DNA of 64,000 nt from Nocardia fusca NBRC 14340 (GTDB lineage Bacteria > Actinomycetota > Actinomycetes > Mycobacteriales > Mycobacteriaceae). Below are positions 8,842-17,390 of the stretch, in pieces. A program made the position numbers and the translations under genes. Under the pieces are notes generated by a model. The model saw only the letters and a list, made by a program, of their open reading frames with translations, was not told the origin of the DNA and did no database searches. The first letter of the stretch is position 1, and every line of letters starts with the position of its first letter. The DNA is taken from positions 124,001-188,000 of the forward strand of contig NZ_BDCU01000041.1 of NCBI RefSeq assembly GCF_001618425.1, written 5' to 3'.

Positions 8842-9138
8842 GTGCGACACATCGCGAACACCCTGGGCGTGGCCGCCACCGGTGCGGCGATCACACTGAC
8901 CGTCCCGCTCACCGCATACGCGGACCCCGGCGACTTCGTCTACGTGTCACAGAAAGGCAGCCCGGCCGTACTGAGCGACCCCGTGCCCGACCGATGCCAC
9001 AACACACCGGGCGCCGCCGGGGTGGTCGCCAACGACACGCGGTTGCGGGTAGCCGCGTTTCCCGGACCGAACTGCGAGGGAGCGCCCGCGGCCCCCGAAC
9101 AGAAGTCGGCGTTCGAGAGCGTGGTGTTCAGCGACTGA
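8842..9138 (+). CDS. Small secreted protein of unknown function
   Basis: 98 aa from a GTG start preceded by GAGAGGAAC. A clear Sec signal peptide occupies about residues 1-27 (basic MRH start, hydrophobic core, cleavage near AYA-DP). The mature part is about 70 aa with two Cys (in DRCHNT and PNCEG) that could form one disulfide. No recognised domain. It is the only gene between the MerR regulator and the convergent PPOX gene. Confidence 0.6.
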   Translation: MRHIANTLGVAATGAAITLTVPLTAYADPGDFVYVSQKGSPAVLSDPVPDRCHNTPGAAGVVANDTRLRVAAFPGPNCEGAPAAPEQKSAFESVVFSD

Positions 9139-9211
9139 GCCATGCCCGCGGCCCATCACCCCGAGCTGCCGGGAACCGGATTCCGTGGTCGGACCTGGAG
9201 TTCTGACCGGG

Positions 9212-9649
9212 TCAGAAGCCGCGCAAGCGGTCGGGCACCACGCGGAGGGGCACCGAGTACTCGGCGCGGAATTGATCACCGGTCATGGACAGCTCGGCCA
9301 GCCCCGCCTCGTACTTGTCCAGAAAGGCCGCGATCTCCTCCGCGTCGACGGCGGGCTCGAGCTGGGCCGCACCACCGAAGACCACCACTTCTCCCCCGCT
9401 CTCGGTGCTGTTGAAGTGCAGGGCCACCCGCGGGTTACGGGCGATATTGCGAAGCTTGGGACGGTCGGGCTGACTGAATATCAGGAAGCCGCTCCCGTCC
9501 CAGCGGAACCACACCGGGTTGGGCTGCGGGGTGCCGGTGGGGCCCACGGTGGTCAGCCAGACGATCTGCTCGCGGTCCAGCCGCTCGGCCACACGGGCAC
9601 CGAAATCCGTTGCGGGGTCGATCAATTCGTGCGCGCGAGGTGTCGTCAT
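9212..9649 (-). CDS. PPOX-class F420-dependent oxidoreductase (pyridoxamine 5'-phosphate oxidase fold)
   Basis: 145 aa split-barrel flavin/F420 protein. ATG 9649 was chosen because GGAGG lies 6 nt upstream and the family sequence starts there. Seen: VWLTTVGPTGTPQPNPVWF (about 30-48), FSQPDRPKLRNIARNPRVALHF (about 57-78) and a C-terminal FRAEYSVPLRVVPDRLRGF. These match the TIGR03667-type PPOX proteins of F420-using actinobacteria, which are thought to reduce or bind quinone-, biliverdin- or F420-related ligands. It is isolated from the catabolic operons. Confidence 0.85.
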   Translation of the reverse strand: MTTPRAHELIDPATDFGARVAERLDREQIVWLTTVGPTGTPQPNPVWFRWDGSGFLIFSQPDRPKLRNIARNPRVALHFNSTESGGEVVVFGGAAQLEPAVDAEEIAAFLDKYEAGLAELSMTGDQFRAEYSVPLRVVPDRLRGF

Positions 9650-9860
9650 GAGCAGCCTCCGGGGGGATGGGCGGGCGGGATGCGCCCGGAACAACATCCG
9701 GGCCCACGCGAGGATTCCCGCCCGAGAGCGCGGTTGCCCTGCGTTCCGGTAAGTATCCGGTAACTATTTTTATAGGTCACTTTTCCATTAAATCTGGGCT
9801 CGCCCGGCCGGGGCCGTGCAAAACTTCAGCGGTTCGTCCTTCCCGCTGAAAGAAGCCCTG

Positions 9861-10115
9861 ATGAAAACCCTGTCCATCCTGGGCACCGCCGCCCTCGCCG
9901 CCGGCTCGTTCGGCCTGATGGCAGCCGCCCCGGCCGATGCCGCACCGGCCGGATGCCACGCCTCCTACGACCCCTGCGTGCCCATCACCAGTGATGTCGA
10001 CTGCGCCGGCGGCAGCGGCAACGGGCCCGCGTACACCGGGCGAGTGCGGGTGATCGGACCCGACGAGTACGACCTGGATCGCGAAGGCAACGGAATCGGC
10101 TGCGAGAGTAGCTGA
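9861..10115 (+). CDS. Secreted excalibur-like small protein
   Basis: 84 aa. ATG 9861 begins a classic signal peptide (MKTLS, alanine-rich core, cleavage near ADA-AP, about residue 25). The mature protein has four Cys and ends with YDLDREGNGIGCE, the Asp-rich DxDxxGxGCE ending typical of excalibur calcium-binding domains. An AT-rich stretch at 9766-9795 upstream may carry the promoter. An in-frame ATG at 9816 exists but would place 15 non-signal residues ahead of the signal peptide. Confidence 0.7.
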   Translation: MKTLSILGTAALAAGSFGLMAAAPADAAPAGCHASYDPCVPITSDVDCAGGSGNGPAYTGRVRVIGPDEYDLDREGNGIGCESS

Positions 10116-10131
10116 ACGGACGCGCTATCGG

Positions 10132-11562
10132 TCAGGCCACCGCGCCGCTGGTCTTCAATTCGATGATCCGCTCCCAATCCCAGCCGAGTTCGAGCAGCAC
10201 CTCCTCGGTCTGTGCCGCGAACTCCGGCCCGGGCCGCAACTCGGGAGCCGTGACATCGAATTGCACCGGACTGGAAACCAGTTCCAGCTCTCCGGCCGGG
10301 AGAATGTATTCGTTGGACCTGATCTGCTCATCCTGGCCCACCTGGTGCGAGTCCTGGACCGGGGCCCAGGGGCCCTTGAGTGTCGCGAACTTCTTCGTCC
10401 ACTCGGCCAGCGTCCGTTGTGCGATGGCCTCGCGCAGGATCTCGACCCCGGCCGCGGTATTGGCGGCGATCTGCGCCGCGTCGGCGAAGCGGGGATCCTC
10501 GGCCAGCTCCGGGCGGTCGATGTGGTGGCACACATCGGCCCAGAACTTACCGGGCTGCAGCATGACGAACGAGAGATAGCGGTTGTCTGCCGTGCGGTAG
10601 AGGCCCGACAGCGGGTTCGCCATCGCGCCGTGGGTCCCGGGCGGGGGCGCCAGCATGGGTTCACCCTGATACGCCGACAGCGCGATCGTATGCCCCAGCG
10701 ACCAGAGTCCGCTGCCCAGCAACGAGACATCCACGACCGACGGTTCCCCGGTGCGCTCCCGCTTCAGCAACGCCGCGGCGATCCCGCCGGCCAGGTTCGT
10801 CCCGGAGATGGTGTCGCCGAAAGCCGGACCGGGCGGCTGGATCATCCCGTCGGTGCCCTCCGGGGTGATGGTGGCGGCCACGCCGCCGCGACACCAGAAG
10901 GCGGTCATATCGTAGCCGCCGCGATCGGCCTCCTGGCCACGCGGACCCAGCGCGCTACCCCGGGCATAGACGATCTTCGGGTTCACCGCGCGGATATCGT
11001 CGACGTCGATCCCGAACTTCGTCCGCGCCGAGGGCAGGAAACTGGTGAGGAAAACATCCGCGCGCCGCGCCAGTTCGTGGATGACCTCGCGGCCCGCCGG
11101 GTTCGACATATCCACGCCGATACTGCGTTTCCCGCGGTTGGCGTGCTCGATATTAGGGTTCGGATCGCCCTCCACCTTGAACTTGCCGATCTGACGCAGC
11201 CCCCGCTGCGGATCGCCGGTGACCGCGTGCTCGACCTTGATCACGTTCGCGCCCCAGTCGGCGAGCACCGCGCCCGCCGAGGGGACGAACCCGTACATGG
11301 CGACCTCGAGGACCGTGATCCCTTCCAGCGGCTTACTGCTGTGTCCATCGGGCATGAGCGAGGGCCCACCGTGGTCACGCTCCGCTGCCGCCTCCGGGCC
11401 TGACTCGCTCATGCTGTGTCCATCGGGCATGAGCGAGGGCCCACCGTGGTCACGCTCCGCTGCCGCCTCCGGGCCTGACTCGCTCATGCTGTGTCCATCG
11501 GGCATGAGCGAGGGCCCTCCGTGGTCACGCTCCGCTGCCGCCTCCGGGCCTGACTCGCTCAT
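10132..11562 (-). CDS. CaiB/BaiF family CoA-transferase with a repeat-built N-terminus
   Basis: Class III CoA-transferase, moving CoA between carboxylic acids. The family domain starts at KPLEGITVLEVAMYG (residue about 77 of this reading) and includes NRGKRSIGVDM and the active-site region GGYDMTAFW with the expected Asp. The reading from ATG 11562 gives 476 aa, of which the first 75 are three identical or near-identical 25-residue repeats. ATG 11562 overlaps the stop of the aldehyde dehydrogenase (ATGA), favouring translational coupling. Internal ATGs at 11487, 11412 and 11355 would remove one, two or nearly all repeats; 11355 is closest to the usual family start. The family call is firm; the start is not. 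Confidence 0.85.
   Translation of the reverse strand: MSESGPEAAAERDHGGPSLMPDGHSMSESGPEAAAERDHGGPSLMPDGHSMSESGPEAAAERDHGGPSLMPDGHSSKPLEGITVLEVAMYGFVPSAGAVLADWGANVIKVEHAVTGDPQRGLRQIGKFKVEGDPNPNIEHANRGKRSIGVDMSNPAGREVIHELARRADVFLTSFLPSARTKFGIDVDDIRAVNPKIVYARGSALGPRGQEADRGGYDMTAFWCRGGVAATITPEGTDGMIQPPGPAFGDTISGTNLAGGIAAALLKRERTGEPSVVDVSLLGSGLWSLGHTIALSAYQGEPMLAPPPGTHGAMANPLSGLYRTADNRYLSFVMLQPGKFWADVCHHIDRPELAEDPRFADAAQIAANTAAGVEILREAIAQRTLAEWTKKFATLKGPWAPVQDSHQVGQDEQIRSNEYILPAGELELVSSPVQFDVTAPELRPGPEFAAQTEEVLLELGWDWERIIELKTSGAVA
11338..11562 (-). repeat. Three tandem copies of the 75-bp repeat
   Basis: Units 11488-11562, 11413-11487 and 11338-11412 on the minus strand. Units 2 and 3 appear identical; unit 1 differs by one base (GGAGGG instead of GGTGGG before the internal ATG). 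Each unit has a 59-bp core with perfect 9-bp inverted ends (ATGAGCGAG/CTCGCTCAT), a second inner stem (GGCCC/GGGCC), and a 16-bp tail. All units are in frame with the CoA-transferase. Near identity points to recent tandem amplification. Confidence 0.9.
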
Positions 11563-13028
11563 GCCGAGACCACCTCGGCAAGGGTCTTGCGCTCCATGAA
11601 CTCCTCCATGCCCACAACGCCCATCTCACGCCCGACACCGGACTGTTTGTAGCCGCCGAAGGGGGCGTCCGGATGGAAGTAGTTGCCGCCGTTGATGCTG
11701 AAGGTGCCGGTGCGGATCCGGCGGGCCACGGCCCGCGCCCGCTCCGCGTCGGCGCCGAAGACGCCGCCGGACAGGCCGTAGATCGAGTTGTTGGCGATCC
11801 GCACCGCGTCGTCGATATCGTCATAGGGGATCAGCGCGAGCACCGGGCCGAACACCTCCTCCTGCGCGATCTCGCTGTCGGGGTCGACATTCGCCAGCAG
11901 GGTCGGCTTGTAGAAATACCCCGGGTCCACCTTCTCGCCGCCGGCCACCAGGGTGGCTCCCGCGGCCACCGCCCGCTCCACCAGGCCGTGCACCTTGTCG
12001 CGCTGACGTTCACTGATCAGCGGGCCCATGTAGTTCTTCGGGTCGGCCGGGTCGCCGTAGGTGATGTTGGCGAGGTTGGCGGCGACCAGTTCGGCGACCT
12101 TGTCGTGGTCGGCGCGGGGTACCAGCAGCCGGGTCGTGATCGCACAGCCCTGGCCGGCATGCGAGCAGATGCTGAAGGCGGCGAACATGGCGCCCAGGTT
12201 GTAGTCGGCGTCGTCGAGCAGGATGGCCGCGGATTTTCCGCCGAGCTCGAGGAAGACCTTCTTGAGGGTGGCGCTGGCGGCGGCCATGATCTTGCGACCG
12301 ACCGGGGTGGAGCCGGTGAAGGACACCACGTCGACGTCGGGGTGCGTGGTCATCCGTTCCCCGACGGCCACATCGGAACTCGCGAGAATGTTCACCACCC
12401 CGGCGGGGATATCGGTGTGGCTCGCGATGAGCTCGCCCAGTGCCAGCGTGATGAGCGGAGTGTCGGGAGCGCCCTTGAGCACCACCGTGCAGCCCGCGGC
12501 CAGCGCGGGCGCGAGTTTGGCGAACGCCAGCTGGTAGGGATAGTTGTAGGCGGCGATGGCGGCGACGACGCCCGCGCCCTCCTTCTCCACCCAGCGCTGA
12601 TGCTGCGCACCACGGATCTCGACCGGGCCGAGGTCCTCGGTCCAGGTGTAGTCCTTCAGCACGCCCGCGTAGTACTTGACGATCTCGAACGGGGTTTCGA
12701 GCTGGTTGCCCTTGGTGAGGATGTAGCTCGCGCCGACTTCGGCGATCATCAGAGCGCGCAGGTCCTCCACATTGTCCTGCAACGCCTGGTAGAGCTGCTC
12801 CAGGCAGCGCGCGCGGAATTCGTGGTTCGTCGACCAGTCGGTGGTGTCGAACGCACGGCGGGCGGCGGCCACCGCGGCGTCGACTTCGGCGACCCCGGCC
12901 TCGGGCGCATGGCCGACCACTTCCCCGTTCGCGGGGTTGAGTGAGGCCAGGGTCGCCCCGGTCTCGACCAGCTGCCCGTCGATGAGCAACCGCTGGGTCG
13001 CAGTCACCGCCTCTTCCTGCGTTGACAT
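11559..13028 (-). CDS. NAD(P)-dependent aldehyde dehydrogenase
   Basis: 489 aa ALDH-superfamily enzyme oxidising an aldehyde to an acid. ATG 13028 has GAGGAGG upstream and starts the family sequence; longer readings to 13223 run through the operator. Seen: cofactor loop AAYNYPYQLAFAK (about 155), FTGSTPVGRKI (about 232), LELGGKSA with the general-base Glu (about 258), catalytic Cys295 in GQGCAITT, and EEVFGPVLA (about 388). Its stop overlaps the CoA-transferase start. In pathway terms it could follow P450 or alcohol-dehydrogenase oxidation and feed a CoA ligase. Confidence 0.92.
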   Translation of the reverse strand: MSTQEEAVTATQRLLIDGQLVETGATLASLNPANGEVVGHAPEAGVAEVDAAVAAARRAFDTTDWSTNHEFRARCLEQLYQALQDNVEDLRALMIAEVGASYILTKGNQLETPFEIVKYYAGVLKDYTWTEDLGPVEIRGAQHQRWVEKEGAGVVAAIAAYNYPYQLAFAKLAPALAAGCTVVLKGAPDTPLITLALGELIASHTDIPAGVVNILASSDVAVGERMTTHPDVDVVSFTGSTPVGRKIMAAASATLKKVFLELGGKSAAILLDDADYNLGAMFAAFSICSHAGQGCAITTRLLVPRADHDKVAELVAANLANITYGDPADPKNYMGPLISERQRDKVHGLVERAVAAGATLVAGGEKVDPGYFYKPTLLANVDPDSEIAQEEVFGPVLALIPYDDIDDAVRIANNSIYGLSGGVFGADAERARAVARRIRTGTFSINGGNYFHPDAPFGGYKQSGVGREMGVVGMEEFMERKTLAEVVSA

Positions 13029-13049
13029 CCCGCCTCCTCGCAAGATTAT

Positions 13050-13086
13050 GAAAATTGCATTCTCGTCTGAGGAGAATAGTACATTT
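13050..13086. promoter_or_regulatory. Tandem operator D (RAGAATnnnATTCTY family)
   Basis: 15-mer 13050-13064 (GAAAAT-TGC-ATTCTC) and partner 13072-13086 (GAGAAT-AGT-ACATTT), centres 22 bp apart. The inner halves form a perfect ATTCTC-N7-GAGAAT palindrome at 13059-13077. It begins 22 bp upstream of the aldehyde dehydrogenase start. Confidence 0.68.
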
Positions 13087-13192
13087 GGCACGGGTGGTCC
13101 GGCTGGCGATTCGGCGAGCCGGAGCAATCCGAAACATCCACGGGTCGACTGCCCCACACGGCTCCCGCCGATCTTGCGGACACGAACTGGAC

Positions 13193-13229
13193 GAGAGTAC
13201 GGTTCTCTATAATCGGAATGCATATTCTT
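13193..13229. promoter_or_regulatory. Tandem operator E (RAGAATnnnATTCTY family)
   Basis: 15-mer 13193-13207 (GAGAGT-ACG-GTTCTC) plus a half-matching 15-mer at 13215-13229 with a perfect ATTCTT right arm; centres are 22 bp apart. It lies 33 bp upstream of the SDR start at 13262 and would head the SDR-ferredoxin-P450 operon. Confidence 0.5.
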
Positions 13230-13261
13230 GCGTCGGTGGGCGCGGGAGAGGAGAGGCAGGC

Positions 13262-13969
13262 GTGAAAACCGCAGTTGTCACCGGCGGCGCCTCGGGCATC
13301 GGACTGGCCATCGCGCAGCGGTTGCGCAGCGACGGATTCCATGTCGCCGCCTTGGACCGCAATGCCGCCGCGGAGGACGATTCCGCCTACCGGGCCGATG
13401 TGACCGATCCGGACAGCCTCGCCGAAGCGCTCGGGGTCGTCCGCGCGAAGCTCGGTCCGGTCACCGTTCTGGTGAACGCGGCCGGAGTCGACGGATTCAA
13501 ACGGTTCCAGAACATCGACTTCGCGGAATGGCAGCGGGTTATCGAAGTGAACCTGCACGGCGTCTTCCACACCATCCAGGCGGTACTGCCGGATATGATC
13601 GAGGCCGGCTGGGGCCGCATCGTGAACATCTCCTCGTCGAGCGCACAGTCGGGCCAGCCGTTCATGTCCCACTACGTATCGTCGAAATCCGCGGTCAACG
13701 GACTCACCAAATCCCTTGCGCTGGAACTGGGTCCCTCGGGGATCACGGTGAACGCGGTCCCCCCGGGCTTCATCGACACCCCCATGCTGCGCCGCTCCGA
13801 GGAACGCCGGCTGCTCGGCGGCACCGTCGAGGACCATATCCAGCGCACCCCCGTGCGGCGCGTCGGTAAACCCGAGGACATCGCCGCCACCTGCGCTTTC
13901 CTGATCTCCGAGGAGGCCGGCTACATCACCGGCCAGATCATCGGCGTCAACGGCGGACGCAACACCTGA
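13262..13969 (+). CDS. Short-chain dehydrogenase/reductase (SDR)
   Basis: 235 aa classical SDR. GTG 13262 was chosen for its strong purine-rich SD (GAGGAGAGGCAGG) and because the dinucleotide-binding strand begins at once (TAVVTGGASGIG, about residues 3-14). Seen: NAAGVDG (about 77), NISSSSAQSG with the catalytic Ser, Y138 and K142 in YVSSK, and the PPGFIDTPM loop. Probable NAD(P)-dependent oxidation or reduction of a hydroxyl or keto group. First gene of an operon with ferredoxin, P450 and thiolase-like genes, under operator E. Confidence 0.9.
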   Translation: MKTAVVTGGASGIGLAIAQRLRSDGFHVAALDRNAAAEDDSAYRADVTDPDSLAEALGVVRAKLGPVTVLVNAAGVDGFKRFQNIDFAEWQRVIEVNLHGVFHTIQAVLPDMIEAGWGRIVNISSSSAQSGQPFMSHYVSSKSAVNGLTKSLALELGPSGITVNAVPPGFIDTPMLRRSEERRLLGGTVEDHIQRTPVRRVGKPEDIAATCAFLISEEAGYITGQIIGVNGGRNT

Positions 13970-14014
13970 CAGCCACAGGAATCCGCCCACCGCATCCGAA
14001 GGGAAGTGACAACC

Positions 14015-14209
14015 GTGAAGGTCCATGTCGATCAGGAACGCTGCCAGGGGCACACCCTGTGCTCGATGATCGCGCCGAAAGCGTTCGAACTCAGTGAAAT
14101 CGACGGGCATTCCTCGCCGGTCGACGAAAATGTAGCCCACGACCAAGAGGACCGGGTGCGCGAAGCGGTGCACTCCTGCCCCGAGCGCGCCATCTCGCTC
14201 ACCGAGTAG
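14015..14209 (+). CDS. 3Fe-4S ferredoxin, P450-associated
   Basis: 64 aa from GTG 14015. That start has GAAGGGA about 10 nt upstream; a GTG at 14006 is too close to the SD. The cluster motif reads CQGHTLC early and SCPERAI late. His replaces the second Cys of a 4Fe-4S motif, the pattern of the single-cluster ferredoxins that pass electrons to bacterial P450s. It lies 16 bp before the P450 gene and is its likely partner. No ferredoxin reductase gene is visible in this window. Confidence 0.9.
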   Translation: MKVHVDQERCQGHTLCSMIAPKAFELSEIDGHSSPVDENVAHDQEDRVREAVHSCPERAISLTE

Positions 14210-14225
14210 TACGAGGGGGCACCCG

Positions 14226-15578
14226 ATGTCCGCCACCGAATCCACCGACCGCCGGCATCCCCGGCTCGATTTCGACCGCTACGGCCCCACCTACCGGGAA
14301 TCGTTCCAGGCGATCACCGAGCATATGCACCGGCAGTGCCCGATCGCCTGGACCGACCGTCACGACGGTTACTGGGTGGCCGCGGGAAACCGGGAGGTCT
14401 TCGAACTCGCCCGGTGCCCCTACGTCTCCAACGACCGTGACGTCGACGGCGTGCGGCGCGGATATCAGGGCATCACCATCCCCTCCACCAACCAGGCCGC
14501 CATCCGCAACGGCATCCTGGAGATGGACGACCCCGAGCACCGTGAACTGCGGGCGGTGCTCAACCCGTATCTGTCGCCCGCCGCGGTGCAGCGGTGGATA
14601 CCGTTCGTCGACGAACTGGTCCGCGCCGCGCTCGACGAGAAGATCGCCACGGGGCGCATCGATTTCGTCGACGACCTGGCCAATATCGTGCCCGCCGTCC
14701 TGACCCTGGCCATGCTGGGGGTACCGCTGCGCAACTGGGCGGTCTACAGCGAGCCCGCGCACGCGACGGTGTACACCCCGCCCGACTCGCCGGAGTTCGA
14801 GCGGGTACACCGGATGCACCAGGAGATGGGCCTGGACCTCTACACCAATCTCACCGAGATCCGGGCGAATCCCCGGCCCGGCCTGATCCACGCGCTCGCG
14901 ACCGAGGCGACGCTCGGCGGGGACCCCTTGTCCGATATCGAGATCCTCGGCATGCTCGGCCTGTTGATCGGCGGAGGTTTCGACACCACCACCGCACTCA
15001 CCGCGCATTCGCTGGAGTGGCTGTCGGAGCATCCGGACGAACGAGAAACCCTCAGTCGGGAACGGGACCACTTACTGGACTCGGCGACCGAGGAGTTCCT
15101 GCGCTACTTCACGCCGGCGCCCGGCGACGGCCGCACCGTGAACGCCGATGTCGAACTGGCCGGCGCGCGGTTCGCCGAAGGAGAACGACTGTGGTTGTCC
15201 TGGGCCATGGCAAACCGTGACCCGGCCGTGTTCGACCGGCCCGATACGGTCGTGCTGGACCGTAAAGGTAACCGGCATTTCAGTTTCGGTCTGGGCATCC
15301 ACCGGTGTATCGGATCGAATGTGGCTCGCGCGGTCTACAAGCGGATGCTGGTCGCGGTACTCGATCGGCTACCGGACTTCCGGTGTCTCCCCGAGGAAGC
15401 CGTGCACTACGAAACCATCGCGGTGATCCAGGGTATGCGGCACCTGCCGGCCACATTCACCCCCGGCGAACCGCTCGGTCCCGGACTCACCGAGACACTC
15501 GAGAAACTGCAGACCGTCTGCGATGAACAGCGGCTCGCCGAGCCGGTGACCATCCGCAAGGACGCGGCGCAGATCTGA
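14226..15578 (+). CDS. Cytochrome P450 monooxygenase
   Basis: 450 aa soluble bacterial P450. Seen: I-helix LLIGGGFDTTTALTAH (about 246-261) with the proton-relay D-T-T, ExxR in EEFLRYF (about 289), and the heme loop FSFGLGIHRCIGSNVAR with Cys361 as heme ligand. It receives electrons from the ferredoxin just upstream and would hydroxylate a hydrophobic substrate, perhaps the first attack of the pathway. Family assignment below P450 level cannot be made by eye. Confidence 0.92.
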   Translation: MSATESTDRRHPRLDFDRYGPTYRESFQAITEHMHRQCPIAWTDRHDGYWVAAGNREVFELARCPYVSNDRDVDGVRRGYQGITIPSTNQAAIRNGILEMDDPEHRELRAVLNPYLSPAAVQRWIPFVDELVRAALDEKIATGRIDFVDDLANIVPAVLTLAMLGVPLRNWAVYSEPAHATVYTPPDSPEFERVHRMHQEMGLDLYTNLTEIRANPRPGLIHALATEATLGGDPLSDIEILGMLGLLIGGGFDTTTALTAHSLEWLSEHPDERETLSRERDHLLDSATEEFLRYFTPAPGDGRTVNADVELAGARFAEGERLWLSWAMANRDPAVFDRPDTVVLDRKGNRHFSFGLGIHRCIGSNVARAVYKRMLVAVLDRLPDFRCLPEEAVHYETIAVIQGMRHLPATFTPGEPLGPGLTETLEKLQTVCDEQRLAEPVTIRKDAAQI

Positions 15579-15688
15579 CCCAACGCAGCGCAATGTAATC
15601 GACCCCGGGCGGAGGGCCGGGGTGGAGCGCCGGACGTGGTCGCCACCGGCGGCACCGGGCCCCGGCACCGACGCCACGAGGAGGCGAT

Positions 15689-17374
15689 ATGTCATCGACG
15701 ACCGGCGACGAACCGGCACCCCGATCGGGGCGACCGCTACCGCTGCTGTCCCTGGACACCGAGTTCTTCTGGACGTCGGGCGCCGACGGGAACCTCCGCA
15801 TCCAGGAGTGCCGGGCGTGTGCGGCACTGATCCATCCGCCGCAGCCGATCTGCCGCTACTGCCGGGGGCGCGAGCTGGCGCCCCGGATCGTATCGGGCAC
15901 CGCGATCCTCGCGTCGTTCACCGTCAACCATCGCTTCGCGCTACCGGGTCTCCCCCCGCCGTACGTGGTGGCGACGGTGGCGCTGGACGACGATCCGCGG
16001 GTCCGGCTGACCACCAATATCGTCGACTGCGATCCCGGCGAACTCACCCTGGGTATGCGGCTGGAGGTGGTGTTCCGGCAGGACGACGATGTGTGGCTGC
16101 CGCTGTTCCGGCCCGCCGCGCAGCAGCCCGGCCCGGCGCCGCTGCCGGTGGACGATATACCCGCGGATCAGTTCGGGCGGCATGTGACGACGATGCGGCG
16201 CCGCGACAAGTTCGAGGACAGCGTCGCCCTCACCGGGATCGGGATGTCGCGGATCGGGCGGCGGCTCATGCGGCCGCCGCTGGAACTCACCGTCGACGCC
16301 TGCCAGCAGGCGATCGCCGACGCGGGCCTGAGCCTCGACGATATCGACGGACTGTCCTCGTATCCGGGCGGCGGTAATCTCGGCGGATTCGGAGAGGGCG
16401 GCGTCACCGCGCTGGAGTCCGCGCTCGGTATCCGGCCCACCTGGCACAACGGCGGGATAGAGACCTTCGGACCTGGCGGGTCGGTGATCGCGGCCATGCT
16501 CGCGGTGCACGCGGGTCTGGCCACCCATGTGCTGTGTTTCCGCACGGTCTGGGAGGCCACGTTCAACGAGTTGTTGAAGCGGGGCACGATCCCCGCGGCC
16601 GGCGGCGGCCGCACCGCGAGCTGGATGCATCCGTTCGGCTCCACCTCCGCCGCGCATACGCTGGCGCAGAAGGCGCAACGGCATTTCCACGACTACGGCA
16701 CCACCCGCGAAACCCTCGGCTGGATAGCGCTGAACCAGCGCGCGAACGCCGCGCTGAACCCGAGCGCGGTATACCGGGACCCGCTGACGATGGACGACTA
16801 TCTGAACGCGCGCCCGATCACCACACCGTTCGGCCTCTACGACTGCGATGTCCCGTGCGACGGCGCCGTCGCGGTGATCGTCTCGGCCCGGGAGGCCGCC
16901 GCCGATCTGCCCGTCCCCGCCATCCGGGTGGAGGCGGTGGGCACCCAGATCGTCGAACGGATCGAATGGGATCAGAGCACGCTCACCCACGAACCCCAGG
17001 TCCTCGGCCCCGCCGCCCATCTGTGGACCCGCACCGAGCTGCGGCCCGAGGATGTGGACGTCGCCGAGCTGTACGACGGGTTCACCATCAACTGCCTGTC
17101 CTGGATCGAAGCGCTCGGGTTCTGCAAGATCGGTGAGGCCAAGGATTTCCTGGACGGCGGGAGAAATATCGCCCGCGACGGCATGCTGCCGCTGAACACT
17201 CACGGCGGCCAGCTCTCGCACGGACGTACCCACGGGATGGGGCTGATGCACGAGGCGATCGTCCAATTGCGCGGGACCGCCGGGGCACGGCAGGTGCCCG
17301 ATGCGACGGTGGCGGTGGTGTCCAGCGGGGGTCTCACCCCGGGCGGCGCGGTCCTGCTGCGGAGCGAATCCTGA
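15689..17374 (+). CDS. Fusion of DUF35 OB-fold/Zn-ribbon and thiolase-like (Ltp-type) domains
   Basis: 561 aa. N-terminal DUF35 part: Zn-ribbon Cys41, Cys44, Cys55 and Cys58, then an OB-fold to about residue 150. From about 180 a thiolase-like lipid-transfer-protein domain: VALTGIGMSRIG, GLYDCD near Tyr384, VAELYDGF with Tyr462, and LNTHGGQLSHGR with His505. In actinobacterial steroid degradation the DUF35 protein ChsH2 and the thiolase-like Ltp2 are separate chains that form a retro-aldolase removing a side-chain unit; here the two activities are on one chain. A role as aldolase or as thiolase-like enzyme is inferred. SD GAGGAGG precedes ATG 15689. Confidence 0.85.
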   Translation: MSSTTGDEPAPRSGRPLPLLSLDTEFFWTSGADGNLRIQECRACAALIHPPQPICRYCRGRELAPRIVSGTAILASFTVNHRFALPGLPPPYVVATVALDDDPRVRLTTNIVDCDPGELTLGMRLEVVFRQDDDVWLPLFRPAAQQPGPAPLPVDDIPADQFGRHVTTMRRRDKFEDSVALTGIGMSRIGRRLMRPPLELTVDACQQAIADAGLSLDDIDGLSSYPGGGNLGGFGEGGVTALESALGIRPTWHNGGIETFGPGGSVIAAMLAVHAGLATHVLCFRTVWEATFNELLKRGTIPAAGGGRTASWMHPFGSTSAAHTLAQKAQRHFHDYGTTRETLGWIALNQRANAALNPSAVYRDPLTMDDYLNARPITTPFGLYDCDVPCDGAVAVIVSAREAAADLPVPAIRVEAVGTQIVERIEWDQSTLTHEPQVLGPAAHLWTRTELRPEDVDVAELYDGFTINCLSWIEALGFCKIGEAKDFLDGGRNIARDGMLPLNTHGGQLSHGRTHGMGLMHEAIVQLRGTAGARQVPDATVAVVSSGGLTPGGAVLLRSES

Positions 17375-17390
17375 TGCCCCGGGGCGCGTG

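Noticed and set aside
11338..11562. CRISPR-like direct repeats
   Set aside because: Units are contiguous, with no spacers, and are translated in frame; they are a tandem duplication of an interspersed element.
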